Below are positions 25,457 to 37,085 of a stretch of 64,000 nt of DNA, in pieces. The notes under the pieces are model-generated. The model worked only from the letters and a program-made list of their open reading frames with translations, was not told where the DNA came from and ran no database searches. The stretch is from Harmothoe impar (Eukaryota > Annelida > Polychaeta > Phyllodocida > Polynoidae). The stretch lies in NCBI GenBank assembly GCA_947462335.1, contig OX381714.1:15100618-15164617 (forward strand), written 5' to 3'. Position numbers and translations under genes: made by a program. How positions within the stretch are numbered: position 1 is the first letter of the stretch; each line of letters opens with the position of its first letter.

Positions 25457-25981
25457 AACTCTACATCATATTAATTACTTTCAATTTAATTTAACAAAGA
25501 AGTATATATATAAAGAAGTAAATATATATACATGTCACATACCAATTGAAAGCCCCTGATGACCTGTACACGAATATAGCATTATCACAATATTATATAT
25601 ATATGCGACTTCCAACCCGTTTCTTTAACGGGTCCCGTATTTACCCTATATGTATATAAAATGGGTTAGTATTTCGTTGGTTTCCATTTTCAATTTTTGA
25701 CTGCTTTCGCCTAGAGCAGCCGTGGGGTACCAGATGGAGCAAAATTTTCACTATATGAACCAGTTAGGAAAGTCCCAATAAAGAGAAATTTCAAAGTAGA
25801 TATATTCATGTAATGTTTTCAATATCAAATCTCCTTATGATAGTTGAGACATTCTCTGCTAAACCTTTGAATCAGGCTCCTTCAAGAGAATCTATTCGAA
25901 GATTGAGAGTGCTACAGTCAAACACACGCCCTGGTAGATGTAACCATGGTGATGTCGCTAGGGTGCTATCCGGGGAAAGGG
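25457..25981. other. AT-rich spacer, no gene seen
   Basis: Contains 'tatata' tracts and a small hairpin (aacccgt, then acgggtt-type, near 25615-25635). No coding or repeat-family assignment is possible. Confidence 0.4.
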
Positions 25982-25986
25982 ACGCC

Positions 25987-27313
25987 TGTCAGGCCCTTAT
26001 CCCACAAAACGGCCCTTATCCCCCAAAAGACTATCGTTTTGGGACATAAGGGCTGACATCAGGCCCTTATCCCACAAAAGTGGCCTCAAAGCACAAAAGC
26101 CCTTATCCCACATAAGAAATGCCCTTATCCCACAAAAGCCCTTATCCCCCAAAACCCATATACTGGTGTCATATCCCTACCTGCCCTTATCTCCCATAAC
26201 ATCCTCGAATACCAACTTGCCCCTATCTCCCAAAACCTTTATATGCTGGTCTCATCTGTCAACCTGTTCTAAGGTTCAAGTAGCCCTTATGTCCCAAAAC
26301 CTATATAAACTGGTCTCACCCATCAACCTGTCCTTAATATCAGCATCAAGGTTAAGTTGCCATTATCTCCCAAAAAAGTTATATACTGGTCTCATATGTC
26401 AACCTGTTTTCAAGTTCAAGCAGCCCTTATGTCCCAAAACCTATACTGGTCTCACCCATCAACCTGTCCTTAAAATGAGCATCAAGTTTACTTATAAGTT
26501 GCCCTTATCTCCCAAAACATATATACTGGTCTCATCCGCCAACCTGTCCTTAAAAAGGGCTTCATGTTTTAGTTATAAGTTTATGTTATATTATACTGGT
26601 CTCATCTGTTAATCTGTTCTTAAGTTCAAGTAGCCCTTATATCCCAAAACCTATATACTGGTCTCACCCACCAACCTGTCCTTAAAATGAGCATCAAGTT
26701 TAAGCATAAGTTGCCCTTATCTCCCAAAACATATATATACTGGTCTCATCCGCCAACCTGTCCTTAAAAAGGGCATCAAGTTTAAGTTGCCCTTATCTCC
26801 CAAAACCTATATACACTGGTCTCACCTGCCAACCTGTCCTTAAAAAGGGCATCACGTTTAAGTTATGAGTTTATGTTGTATTATACTGGTCTCATCTGTC
26901 AACCTATTCTCCAGTTCAAGTAGCCCTTATGTCCCAAAACCTATACATACTGGTCTCACCCATCAACCTGTCCTTAAAATGAGCATCAAGTTTAAGTTGC
27001 CCTTATCTCCCAAAAAAGTTATATGTTGGTCTCATATGTCAACCTGTTTTCAAGTTCAAGCAGCCCTTATGTCCCAAAACCTATACACTGGTCTCACCCA
27101 TCAACCTGTCCTTAAAATGAGCACCATGTTTACGTTGTAAGTTTATGTTATATTATACTGGTCTCATCTGTCAATCTGTTCTCAAGTTCATGTAGCCCTT
27201 ATGTCCCAAAACCTATATACTGGTCTCACCCATCAACCTGTCCTTCCCAGTGGACACAGAGTGGTATATAAAGGTTTTGGGAGATAAGTTGGTACTGAGC
27301 ATATATGTATATA

Positions 27314-27404
<91 letters not shown>

Positions 27405-27710
27405 ATATTTATATATATATACGTTTTGGGAGATAAGGGCTGGTAGGGTTATGACAACAGTATATGGGTTTTGGGGATAAGGGCAAGTAGAACCAGTTGA
27501 TGGATGAGAGCTGTATATATATATATAAAGGTTTTGGGAGATAAATTGGTACTGAGCATATATGTATATATATATATATTTGTTTTGGGAGATAAGGGCT
27601 GGTAGGGTTATGACAACAGTGTATGGGTTTTGGGGGATAAGGGCAAGTAGAACCGGTTGATGGATGAGAGCTGTATATAAAGGTTTTGGGAGATAAATTG
27701 GTACTGAGCA

Positions 27711-27760
<50 letters not shown>

Positions 27761-28385
27761 TTGGGAGATAAGGGCAGGTAGGGATATGACACCATTATAT
27801 GGGTTTTGGGGGATAAGGGCAGTAGGGATATGACACCATTATGGGTTTTGGGGGATAAGGGCTGGTAGGGTTATGACAATAGTATATGGGTTTCGGGGGA
27901 TAAGGGCAAGTAGAACCGGTTGATGGATGAGAGCGGTATATAAAGGTTTTGGGAGATAAGTTGGTACTGAGCATATATATATGTTTTGGGAGATAAGGGC
28001 AGGTAGGGATATGACACCATTATATATGGGTTTCGAGGGATAAGAGCAGGTAGGGTTATGACAATAGTATATGGGTTTTGGGGGATAAGGGCAAGTAGAA
28101 GCGGTTGATGGATGAGAGCGGTATATAAAGGTTTTGGGAGATAAGTTGGTACTGAGCATATATATATGTTTTGGGAGATAAGGGCAGGTAGGGATATGAC
28201 ACCATTATATATGGGTTTCGAGGGATAAGAGCAGGTAGGGATATGACACGATTATATGGGTTTTGGGGGATAAGGGCTGGTAGGGATATGACAACAGTAT
28301 ATGGGTTTTGGGGGATAAGGGCAAGTAGAACTGGTTGATGGATGAGAGCTGTATATAAAGGTTTTGGGAGATAAGTTGGTACTGA

Positions 28386-28433
<48 letters not shown>

Positions 28434-28646
28434 GTTTTGGGAGATAAGGGCAGGTAGGGATATGATACCATTATATGGGTTTTGGGGGATAAGGGCTTTG
28501 TGGGATAAGGGCATTTCTTATGTGGGATAAGGGCTTTTGTGCTTTAAGGCCACTTTTGTAGGATGAGGGCCTGATGTCAGCCCTTATGTCCCAAAACAAT
28601 AGTCCTTTGGGGGATAAGGGCCGTTTTGTGGGATAAGGGCCTGACA
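25987..28646. mobile_element. Foldback element of 2.66 kb with 5-bp target duplication
   Basis: The outer ~190 bp of each arm match as inverted repeats starting TGTCAGGCCCTTATCCCAC. ACGCC abuts both ends (25982-25986 and 28647-28651), a 5-bp target duplication. Inside, each arm is a run of diverged tandem units containing 'gcccttatctcccaaaac', plus strand up to about 27245 and inverted from about 27265. Long (AT)n tracts sit in the middle and in the right arm. Open frames of 76-152 codons on both strands are repeat-derived. The structure is that of a foldback transposon; no transposase is present and its superfamily is unknown. Confidence 0.85.
27301..27421. repeat. (AT)n microsatellite at the centre of the foldback element
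   Basis: About 120 bp of nearly pure TA dinucleotides with a few TTTA interruptions. Shorter tracts occur at about 27715-27758 and 28387-28432 in the right arm. Confidence 0.9.
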
Positions 28647-28680
28647 ACGCCTGCCCACCCTGTCCTGTCCCCACCCCCCT

Positions 28681-28699
28681 GGAAGGCGTTTCACCGTAT
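28681..28699 (+). repeat. Harbinger left terminal inverted repeat
   Basis: Reads GGAAGGCGTTTCACCGTAT. It pairs with the right terminus with one mismatch at position 6. Confidence 0.9.
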
Positions 28700-29087
28700 G
28701 TTGATATAAAATATAAGATACGGCCGAAAGATGCGGTCAAGATGCGGACAAAATATCACCAAAGCAAATTTTCCGTTTCTTTTCACCCTCCGCATACCCT
28801 CCGTATCTTTTTCTACCAAATTCCAACATACACCCCTGCTATGCCGTATGTAGCAGTCAACATGCGGCCCTCTGTATGTTCACCTCCGTATGTTCTTCTT
28901 CTGACCCACCGCATTTGAATTTCGCGCCATCGACCAGGCTACATCCGGGGAAATACCCGGGGATTCCGTATCTGACGTCATACACACGTGACTTGTGGGC
29001 GCCGCCATTTGCAATTTCTCAATAGTAAACACCGAGTCGGGCAAGCGTGCGGAAAGCGATTGTAAGCCACAACAACCACCAAACAAC

Positions 29088-32000
29088 ATGGGGAGAGTCA
29101 ACAAAAGGGTAAGTAGGACATGTCCTTCCTGTGCCATTAGATACATCAGATCAGGTAGATTCCAGAAATGTACTTTGTGGTGCGTGTTATTCTGATTTTA
29201 ATACATGAACATCGGTGCCAAAGTAGCCGGTCCGTTTTCCCGCTCTACGTGAAAGCAACTCAGATACTACCGGTACTGCTACTATACACCCCTTACAACT
29301 GTATTATGCCAAAATATATCCCTTATTTCGATACTACTGTCCCCCTTTCTGTCATACACCATACAACATGCCTTACATAGCATTTTCAATGAATTCAGGA
29401 GGATGATACTACCTCAGAGGAGGAGGTCAGTGACAGCCAACCCCCCACAACCCAAACTGAAGCCGAATAAAAAAAAACAAGGTCTTTCAAGGGCCTTTTA
29501 GGCAATCTGGATGCGCTAAGCCTGCTGCTGGGCACAAACAGAAAATTAACGGGCCAGCCTGCTTTCCCTATATTTCATGTATGTATTATGTCAATGTGAA
29601 AAAAAGCACAACACTTATTCTCCAGTTCCATGCTATGTTCATATATCAGTCCGTTCTAAAAATTATTTTACATTATTATCATTCAAATACAACTGTGTCA
29701 CGGGGTATATGTAATGTTTTGCAGCCCCCCCCCCCAACAAGGAAGATCCGGAGTTTCAGTCGTCAGAGGAAGACGAAGAGATCAGTCCGACCGACTTCGA
29801 GGGAGATGGGGGCGACCAAGCCATATCCTATATCTTGGCTCTCATCAAAAGGAACCGGGAAAAGAATGCTCGTGGAAAGGGGAAGGCCCCCTCCAGCGAA
29901 CACCCGTCCAATGGTGGGCCTCATACCACACAGACCAAGAAAAGGAAGAGAGAGAGTGATGACCCCACCTACATACCTCCTGCACCAGCAACTGTACCAC
30001 AGGTAAACGTGGAGCAGCCCTCAACCCCCACCCCCAAACGTGGTAGGGGGGGTAAGGGACGTGGGAAAGGGCGTGGAAAAACTGTTGTCAACGATTCAGT
30101 GGCATCCGGCTCTGCTGTAAATACCTCAAAGGCAGCTCGGGCCAAAAGTGAGCACTGGAGACCGGACGAACTTGAAGCGCTCATAAAGGGGGCGAACCAC
30201 CTAAAGCCCGTCTTGAAGGGACGGTTTAAGCATGCCAGCAATGGGGTAGCACTGAAGAAGCTGGCATGGGGCGAGCTAGTTGGTGAGTATATTTAAAACA
30301 TTATTCACATTCCTTTCATATGCACCCCAGCAAAGTGAGCTGTATACCGTATCATTTCATGTGAATCACTTTATTATGACATGCACCCCAGCTGTTTTAC
30401 CTGTATACCGTATCATTTTGATTTTGTTCTATCTCTGTCATGTGTGTACCCTTACCATATTTAGCATAAAGTAAATCCTTTATCCCTGTTCAACGTCACA
30501 GTATACTACATGCTATATAAAGGACAGAACAATACATCTACTTGACATTTCATTATATTCTCCTCCTTCTGCCAGACTATGTGGCAGCGAACGGTGGGCG
30601 CGACCGAGATGTTACAAAGTGTCAAAACAAGCTGAAATACTTCGTGCAGGAGAGCAAGAGGAAGGTACGCATACACATGTGGTTCTTGAAAAGTCACACT
30701 TTTTTTTTTGTTTTTATTTTACCAGAGGTATTAAAACATATATGAATATAGGATGCCAAAAAATATGCCTTTGTCTAAAATATCCAGTCTCATTATGACC
30801 TGTGTTACCTACCTTCTTACCACACCTTGCTCTAGGTCATTGTAATCTTATTTATATTTTTTTCTATAGCGTCAACTGATAGATATGAAATACAAGACGG
30901 GCAGTGGACAGAGGGACAAGAAAGACCAGCTAAATGAACTGGAGCAGGCCGCATGCGATTATGCGGGGAAAGAAGTAATCCTAGGTGAGCATTCAGCCAA
31001 AGCGCATGATATATCTCCTTCCTGTATACTCCACCTCAAGTGCCCATATTTAATTTCCTTCCTTTGTACTGCGTATCATTTGAATTGAAGCAATGCCACA
31101 TACCATATGTAAAACACATAGTACAGGTGAAAACAATACAGTTTTAATTCAATCTTTTATTTTACTGTGCTATAGGGATCGAAGGAATGCAGCCTCCCAG
31201 TCTAAAAGGGGGCGGGCGGCCCCGGTTCGTTTCCTGTTACGATCCCGACCGAGCATCAAAGACTGACTATGCCGGCATGGGTCTGCCCTCTTCCGCACTA
31301 GCTGCTATAGCTGATGGGGACATGCTTAAAGACGACGAGGGTGAGATATGTTTGAATCTTTTTACCCAAAAATAATATACCCCACATACATATGTGGATA
31401 TATATTCCCTTTTTCTTGTTTTACCTGTGTGCTGAAAATAACTCTAAATACATTGACATAATATCTGATTGTAAAATTCTTTTTGTCTGCAGTATTTTAT
31501 CCTATTTTTGATTCTGGATTTATGACTGTGGAATATATTGTTTTTTTATTTATTATACGGTAATAATATGGGTTACAGACACAGCAGAGATGTACCTACT
31601 TTCCCTTAAGTTATACCATATAGTACATGTACATGATGCAGCTAATTCTATTTAACTTACAACATATACCAAGTCAAAACTTATGGTGTATTACATGTAT
31701 TTTTCTATCCACAGAGGAAGACACAGCCGCTGGGGAGGAAAGTGGAGAGGAGGAGGAGTACAACGAGGTTCCAGATCCACCGCCCGCTGCCCTGCAAGCT
31801 GAGCCGGATGACGTGTCCACTACAGAAGCATGTGACGCCATGTTCGGGGATATAAACCGGTCTCCTATTCAACGTATTTCCCGCAGAGACATGTTAGATT
31901 TAGTCGCCAGAATAAATGCCAAAACAGCCGATCCGGAAGGCCAAGGCAGCAAAAAGAAAAAAGTATCCAAAACTGAATCCCTTCTTATGTCCTCCGGAAG

Positions 32001-34293
32001 AAGTAGCGGGGAGTCGCAATTGGCTATGGCACTCAAGACACTGAAGTTAAAAGTTTTGCCTCCGAAAACAAATCAGGCAGAGCCTGCAGTGCTTCCCAAA
32101 CCTGCGGCTAAACCTACTCCAAAACCTCCCTCTAAACCTTCTGCTGCTGATACTGCTCACCGTACTGCTCAGCCTGGTCCAAGCATGCAGAAAAAACCTG
32201 AACGTGTTCGGGGGAGGAGACCATCTTTCTCTTCCATTTTGAACGAGGAGGAGATTGACTTAACTTCTCAACACTCTTCTCCGGGTCCCGTTTCACATGT
32301 GGACACGGATGACGCCAACAATAAGCATTACTCGGAGGAGGAGGTAGCCGAGCTGATACATTTGGCGCTGAAAGGGAAGTTTGAAACCAGTACCCCTAAA
32401 CATAAACCCCCCCCTGCAGAACCTGTTCTACCAGATCCCATAGAAATAGAGGAAGAAGAAATAGAACCTGATTTTGTACCAATAAAAACCCCACATGACA
32501 CTCCTGCCTTGTCCCGTATATCACGCACCGCATCTGCTAACCGGAAAGCCCTATTCAAATCTTTTACGGAGGAAAAAGCACAGGAGGATTTCAGTGAAGC
32601 TATAAGAAAAGAAATGGAAAAAGTCACATTGGCTTTCAGAGATAACCTGAAGACAATGGCGGATGACCAGGCCAACTGCCAGCAGGATATGGCCAGGTGT
32701 AACCGGGAAATGAAAGACAGCACCAGAACTGTCGTGATAGCTGTATCTGACAATGCGAAGCAAATCGCTGAGGCGATGAAGAAACAACAAGAGCAGCTAG
32801 ATACCTGGACAGCAGAGTCAGCTGCCAACACTGCGCAGAACAACGAGGAATTTATTGCCATAACAGACAAACTGTCTGATCATGTTCTTGGCAAACAGGC
32901 CGCAATGGTGCAACAACTGAATTTAGTCAGAGGTGCTATTACCAATACGGGTGTCCGTGTTGCGAAAGCAGAGGAAACTATGATGTCAGGCGTAGTGGGT
33001 ATGGTGGACAGTCTGACCACTCTAGCCAACAGCATTAAGGACTTGATGACGGATGTACAGAGCGTGGCAGAGATGCATAAAAAGGAGAGCGAGAGAGCCA
33101 ACTCTGCTCTTGCTTTGTTGACTAGGAACTTTGAGATCCTCGCGGTGGCACAGGGGAAGCTAAACCGGGCACATGTAGTGAATTCTGTTATTTCATGTAA
33201 GTATGACATATCTTAGTCCTTCGGGAAACAAGCTACCTGCTCCTTTACTTACCATATTTTATCCACCTCACTATATGTATGCTCTGGTTTTTATGTACTG
33301 CAGAAATCAAGATATTGTGAGGATATTATAAAATGATTTTATCCGTTTATATGTTTCAAGTACAACTCTAAATACAGAAATATGTGATCGAACAATATTT
33401 TATTATTTTTCACTGGTAATTAAATGTATATGTGTAATTCTTTTCTCAGTGAACAAGAGCAGCGTGGAGGAACCGGAGGAGGAGGATCAGAACAGAAACC
33501 CGGTACCGTCTACTTCAAACATCACAGCCAGTTTGACGCATCCCGAGCCACCCAAACAGGGAGAGGAGGCGAACTACCTGTGTTCCCCCAAGCCCCAGCT
33601 TCATCCAACAAAATGTGTGGTTAACGCTCATGGTAAGCACGCTATATACCATATCTTTATTTTCATATTCTTTCTTCCATATAAAAGTATGTATCTACGG
33701 TACCGTAAAATGCACAAAATATGTATCACACGTACACATGTATCAACACTGTATAAGTTAATACCATATATTTTTACCCTTTATATGTTTACACACATAT
33801 GTGTATGGTAGCAACAAGGGAGAAAATCACAACATTCTTTTCAATTGTATCTCTCTATAGCCAATGTCTTGAAAGAAGATTGTACTTGTAACAACCGGTC
33901 CCACAGTGTATTATACAACAATTTGTATTCCCCCTTGACATATATATCAACAATTGTATGTGAATAAAAAGAGCCAGAATATATTACAGTGTAAAATTTA
34001 ATGCATGCTTAAATTACATTTACTTAAATTTTTTTCCTTTCTTAATAGTGATACAGACGGAGGACGTCAATTCCGACAGTGGACTGCCACACTACCAAGT
34101 CCTGAACAAGGATGAGGTAGTGCTGATCCAGGAAGTAGCAGACGACGTGGAGCAGAACATGGAACCGGCAGTAACAGACGAAGAACACGTGCAAATGGTT
34201 CTAGGTTTAGCATCGGCGGAGGAGAGCGAGAGTGAAGTGACGACTCTACCCAAAAGATCCACGCGAGTCAAAACCAGGAAAAATCCAAAATGA
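29088..34293 (+). CDS. Harbinger Myb/SANT-like accessory protein, nine exons
   Basis: Proposed exons: 29088-29108, 29399-29429, 29725-30282, 30576-30664, 30870-30984, 31176-31340, 31715-33196, 33450-33632 and 34049-34293. All introns are GT-AG and the frame closes at 962 aa. The second donor (29430) is a weak choice; the stronger one at 29426 would shift frame, and exon 3 opens in an 11-C run. Residues about 160-233 form a Myb/SANT-like domain (EHWRPDELEALI at the start, KCQNKLKYFV at the end). Basic tracts KKRKR (89-93), a GRGKGRGK repeat (129-136) and KKKK (406-409) look like nuclear targeting or DNA contacts. Residues about 610-797 are rich in Glu, Lys, Gln and Ala and probably coil. In known Harbinger systems this partner imports the transposase and recruits it to the ends. 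It is much longer than the few hundred residues usual for the family. Confidence 0.85.
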
Positions 34294-34407
34294 AAAGCAG
34301 CCGGACTGGGTCGAACTGTATATATTTTAACACAACGGGGTTGCATGTCATAACACTCCACTGCGCTGTTATACACCGAAATATATTTCACGTTATATTT
34401 GTTGGTA

Positions 34408-34572
34408 CAGAATTCATGTATATCAGGTAGTTCATGTTGTAACATAAGTTGACTGCTTGTCGCAGAATTCATGTATATTAGGTAGTTCATGTTGTAACAT
34501 AAGTTGACTGCTTGTCGCAGAATTGATGTATATTAGGTAGTTCATGTTGTAAGATAAGTTCACTGCTTGTCG
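34408..34572. repeat. Three tandem 55-bp units overlapping the transposase stop
   Basis: Units start at 34408, 34463 and 34518. The third contains the last codons and stop of the minus-strand transposase. In units 1 and 2 the base that makes the stop codon differs (gactgc versus cactgc), so the duplicated coding tail there lacks that stop. Confidence 0.9.
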
Positions 34573-36669
34573 CGTTTGACAGCCTCCGGGTTGAAGTACC
34601 TGCTGATGTACTCTTTACGCATGTTATTGAAGGGGACGCGTTCTCCCGCTGCCACATTCACGGGTTGCTCCACAGGTGCTTTGTATCCGACGAAGGAATC
34701 CTTGGCGTAGAAGTCCTTCTTGATTGGGAGTCCGGCAATTCTAGCACAGTTGTTCAGTGCTACACATGCCTCTATGATGCGCCCAGCTCGTACGGGTTCG
34801 TGGAAGAGATATCCTCCACTTGTATCGAGACACCTACCGAAACAGATACATTTTAATGTTACATAGTATTAGGGTTTTATATTGTGAGACATATCAGGTA
34901 TGGTGCTATGTAATTGTATTTTAACATGTCTCTTTTAGTATTAGGTATATATCAGAAGGATCATGGCAGAATGTACAGAGGTACATGTGTTATATGAATG
35001 ATTAGTGGACAGGCTGTTTTGATGTACACATTTGTACAGTGTCATAGTATTATGTGTATCATTAAGAGGAGATATTTTGGGCATTGTGTTATGTGGTACT
35101 ACCCTAGCCAGGTATGGAGTGTTTTTTGATATGATATGCAACATGTTATGTGATATTACCTCCAACGCTGCTTTACGTTTCCGATCACTCGCTCCAGCAA
35201 AGATCTGGTCTTACGGTGCCATTTGTTGTAGGCCACATCGTCTGCGGTGTACTCTACTTTGGTCGGAGTAAGCAGGTAGTCTGTCAATACGTATCTGTAG
35301 TAGAACAAAGTGTGTGATATATTTCTGTATGATATGGACAAATGAGTGAGAGAAACAACATGTATATTTTTGATAAAAGTTTTTGTCTTAGGACAAAGTA
35401 TTACTGTGCTATGCCAAACTCAGGTCATACAAAATATATATTTATTTTTTGGTTTTTAGTTGTACTGTAAGGAATAACTATTAATCTGCTATGCCAAAGT
35501 CAGGGCACAGGAAAATTAAATTATTTTACTTACCCAGAATCTCCCAACAGGAAGAACCCTTTAAAGTCATTCCTCTTCCCCAGGAACTTGATTTCACTTC
35601 CGTTCATAATGTAAATGTCATTCTGGGAGCCTGGGTATGACGCGTCCACATGACGTACGATCCCGTCCAGATCACATATGATCTGCCAAATATAACATTC
35701 CATTTTTGGGTTACATGTGTGTGAAATATTTTTATTTTTACCCGTTCAAAGGTACATATAGAATCTAAGTCAACTGTTATATAGCGATAAGATTGTGCTC
35801 TACTATTTTTTCAAATAGGGACAACATATGTTATGCATGCAAAGTTTCATGTTTTTTGTGTACTTTGATTTTACTCACCATGGCGTTTATACTATGATAG
35901 CCTTTGTAGCAGTAGTATTGGTTTTCGTCACGGGTATAACCCCTAGGGCAGGCTATTGGTACGTGAGTACCGTCAACTAGTCCAAACAGTTTGGGTTTCT
36001 TCATTTTCTTGTACCAACGATACGCCAGGTTAGCTTTCTCGTTCGTGCTGTCTGGCCAGCTGACATATCGGGCAAGGTTGTAATGAAAGAAGTCAGAAAC
36101 TGACTTGACTGCTCTGCATACGGTACTGCGGGACACACCGTGCACATCCGCTATGTCGGTGTAGTTTGACCCCGTGGCAAAGTAGCGTATAGCTACACAG
36201 AACTGTTTTAAAATAAAAAAATCATTTTGTTACAATTTAATTACTGCCTTGTTTTATTTCATTTGGGATAGTAGAATAAATTCAGTCATATCACATATGA
36301 AGGGAACATAAGTCATGTATATGGAAAAAGCATAACAGTATAGATAGCATTTTATGAGTGCAGGGCAGAAGCCAAAATCAAACATAACATAAATGGAGAA
36401 AAAAATAACAATATAGCAAGAAGGGAAGACATACAGCCATAGTGGGGTGTAGGGGTGGTACATACCTTTATCCTATGTGGTACAGCATGTTTGCCCCGTA
36501 ACAACTTGTCCTCTAGGCTGTCCACATAGTCTTTTATCAGGCATTTGGTGATTGCCTTCGTAAGGCGGTATCGCTGTAGGAATTTCTTCTCCCCATACTT
36601 GATGAAGGGATCCACCCGGTTGTAATACTCTCTTTGAGTCTGAAGCACATACCCTATTCTGGGACCCAT
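34560..36669 (-). CDS. PIF/Harbinger DDE transposase, five exons
   Basis: Exons on the minus strand: 36669-36466, 36202-35879, 35682-35534, 35294-35160 and 34833-34560. GT-AG introns join them into a continuous 361-aa frame, a usual size for the family. The first in-frame ATG (MGPRIGYVLQ) was chosen; upstream there is only a TTG. Residues 82-100 (YTDIADVHGVSRSTVCRAV) form a helix-turn-helix. The catalytic triad reads D145 in LFGLVDGTHVP, D198 in YPGSQND and E260 in RSLLERVIGNVKQRW, matching the DDE_Tnp_4/HARBI1 fold. It should cut and join the element ends, making 3-bp target duplications, with help from the Myb-like protein encoded on the opposite strand. All key residues are present, so the enzyme may be functional. 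Confidence 0.93.
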
Positions 36670-36749
36670 CTTGGCTCTATCCAAATAGTGCGCCAAAATA
36701 TATCGGGGTCAAGGGTCAAGGGTCAACTGCCAAGGTGAAGGTCGCTGAA

Positions 36750-37085
36750 TTTGGCCAATACATATAGTGCAGAATTGACATACGGCTGACTATACACACA
36801 TACGGCCCTAAAAAACAGGGTATATGTGCATAATTTGACATAGCACCCCCCCCTACCCCTCCGTATATCTTGTAGTAAATACGCCAAAGATGCGGAATTT
36901 TTGTGCTCCGTATGTTGAGCTGAAACGCAATTATCGCCGTATGTGAATACGGAGGGCCGTATGTACATACGGCCTCCATATGTTTTTCCGTAAGATGCGG
37001 ACATGTTGAGCTGAAACGCAAAAATGAACTGAAACGCAAAAAAACGACATACGGACCCTCCGTATGATACGGTGAAACGGCTTCC
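36750..37085. promoter_or_regulatory. Right subterminal CCGTATG motif cluster
   Basis: CCGTAT(G) or its complement occurs many times between about 36780 and 37075, with GATGCGG variants and three 'ctgaaacgcaa' direct repeats (near 36917, 37011 and 37028). A matching cluster lies at the left end (about 28694-28915). Arrays like this are probable binding sites for the Myb-like protein or transposase. The segment is also the upstream region of the transposase gene. Confidence 0.6.
37067..37085 (-). repeat. Harbinger right terminal inverted repeat
   Basis: On the minus strand reads GGAAGCCGTTTCACCGTAT. See the left terminus at 28681. Confidence 0.9.

Larger units (their letters stand above)
28681..37085. 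mobile_element. Autonomous PIF/Harbinger DNA transposon (8.4 kb)
   Basis: The terminal inverted repeats are GGAAG(G/C)CGTTTCACCGTAT, starting at 28681 and ending at 37085. The match can be extended outward by CCCT/AGGG, so the exact boundary and the expected 3-bp target duplication are unclear. Between them lie the two genes that define the superfamily: a Myb/SANT-like gene on + and a DDE transposase on -, converging with 266 bp between stop codons. CCGTATG and GATGCGG motifs crowd the outer 250-400 bp of both ends and are likely protein-binding sites. Neither gene shows a stop or frameshift across the proposed exons, so the copy is young or still functional. Confidence 0.92.

Noticed and set aside
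26166..28514. Open frames of 76-152 codons on both strands
   Set aside because: They consist of translated tandem units of the foldback element and (AT)n tracts, and appear in overlapping frames.
29581..30006. 141-codon plus-strand frame overlapping exon 3
   Set aside because: It is out of frame with the exon chain and covers intron plus the poly-C acceptor; the other frame carries the Myb-like protein.
32328..33209. Minus-strand frames of 180 and 109 codons
   Set aside because: They are antisense shadows of the large exon 7 of the Myb-like gene.
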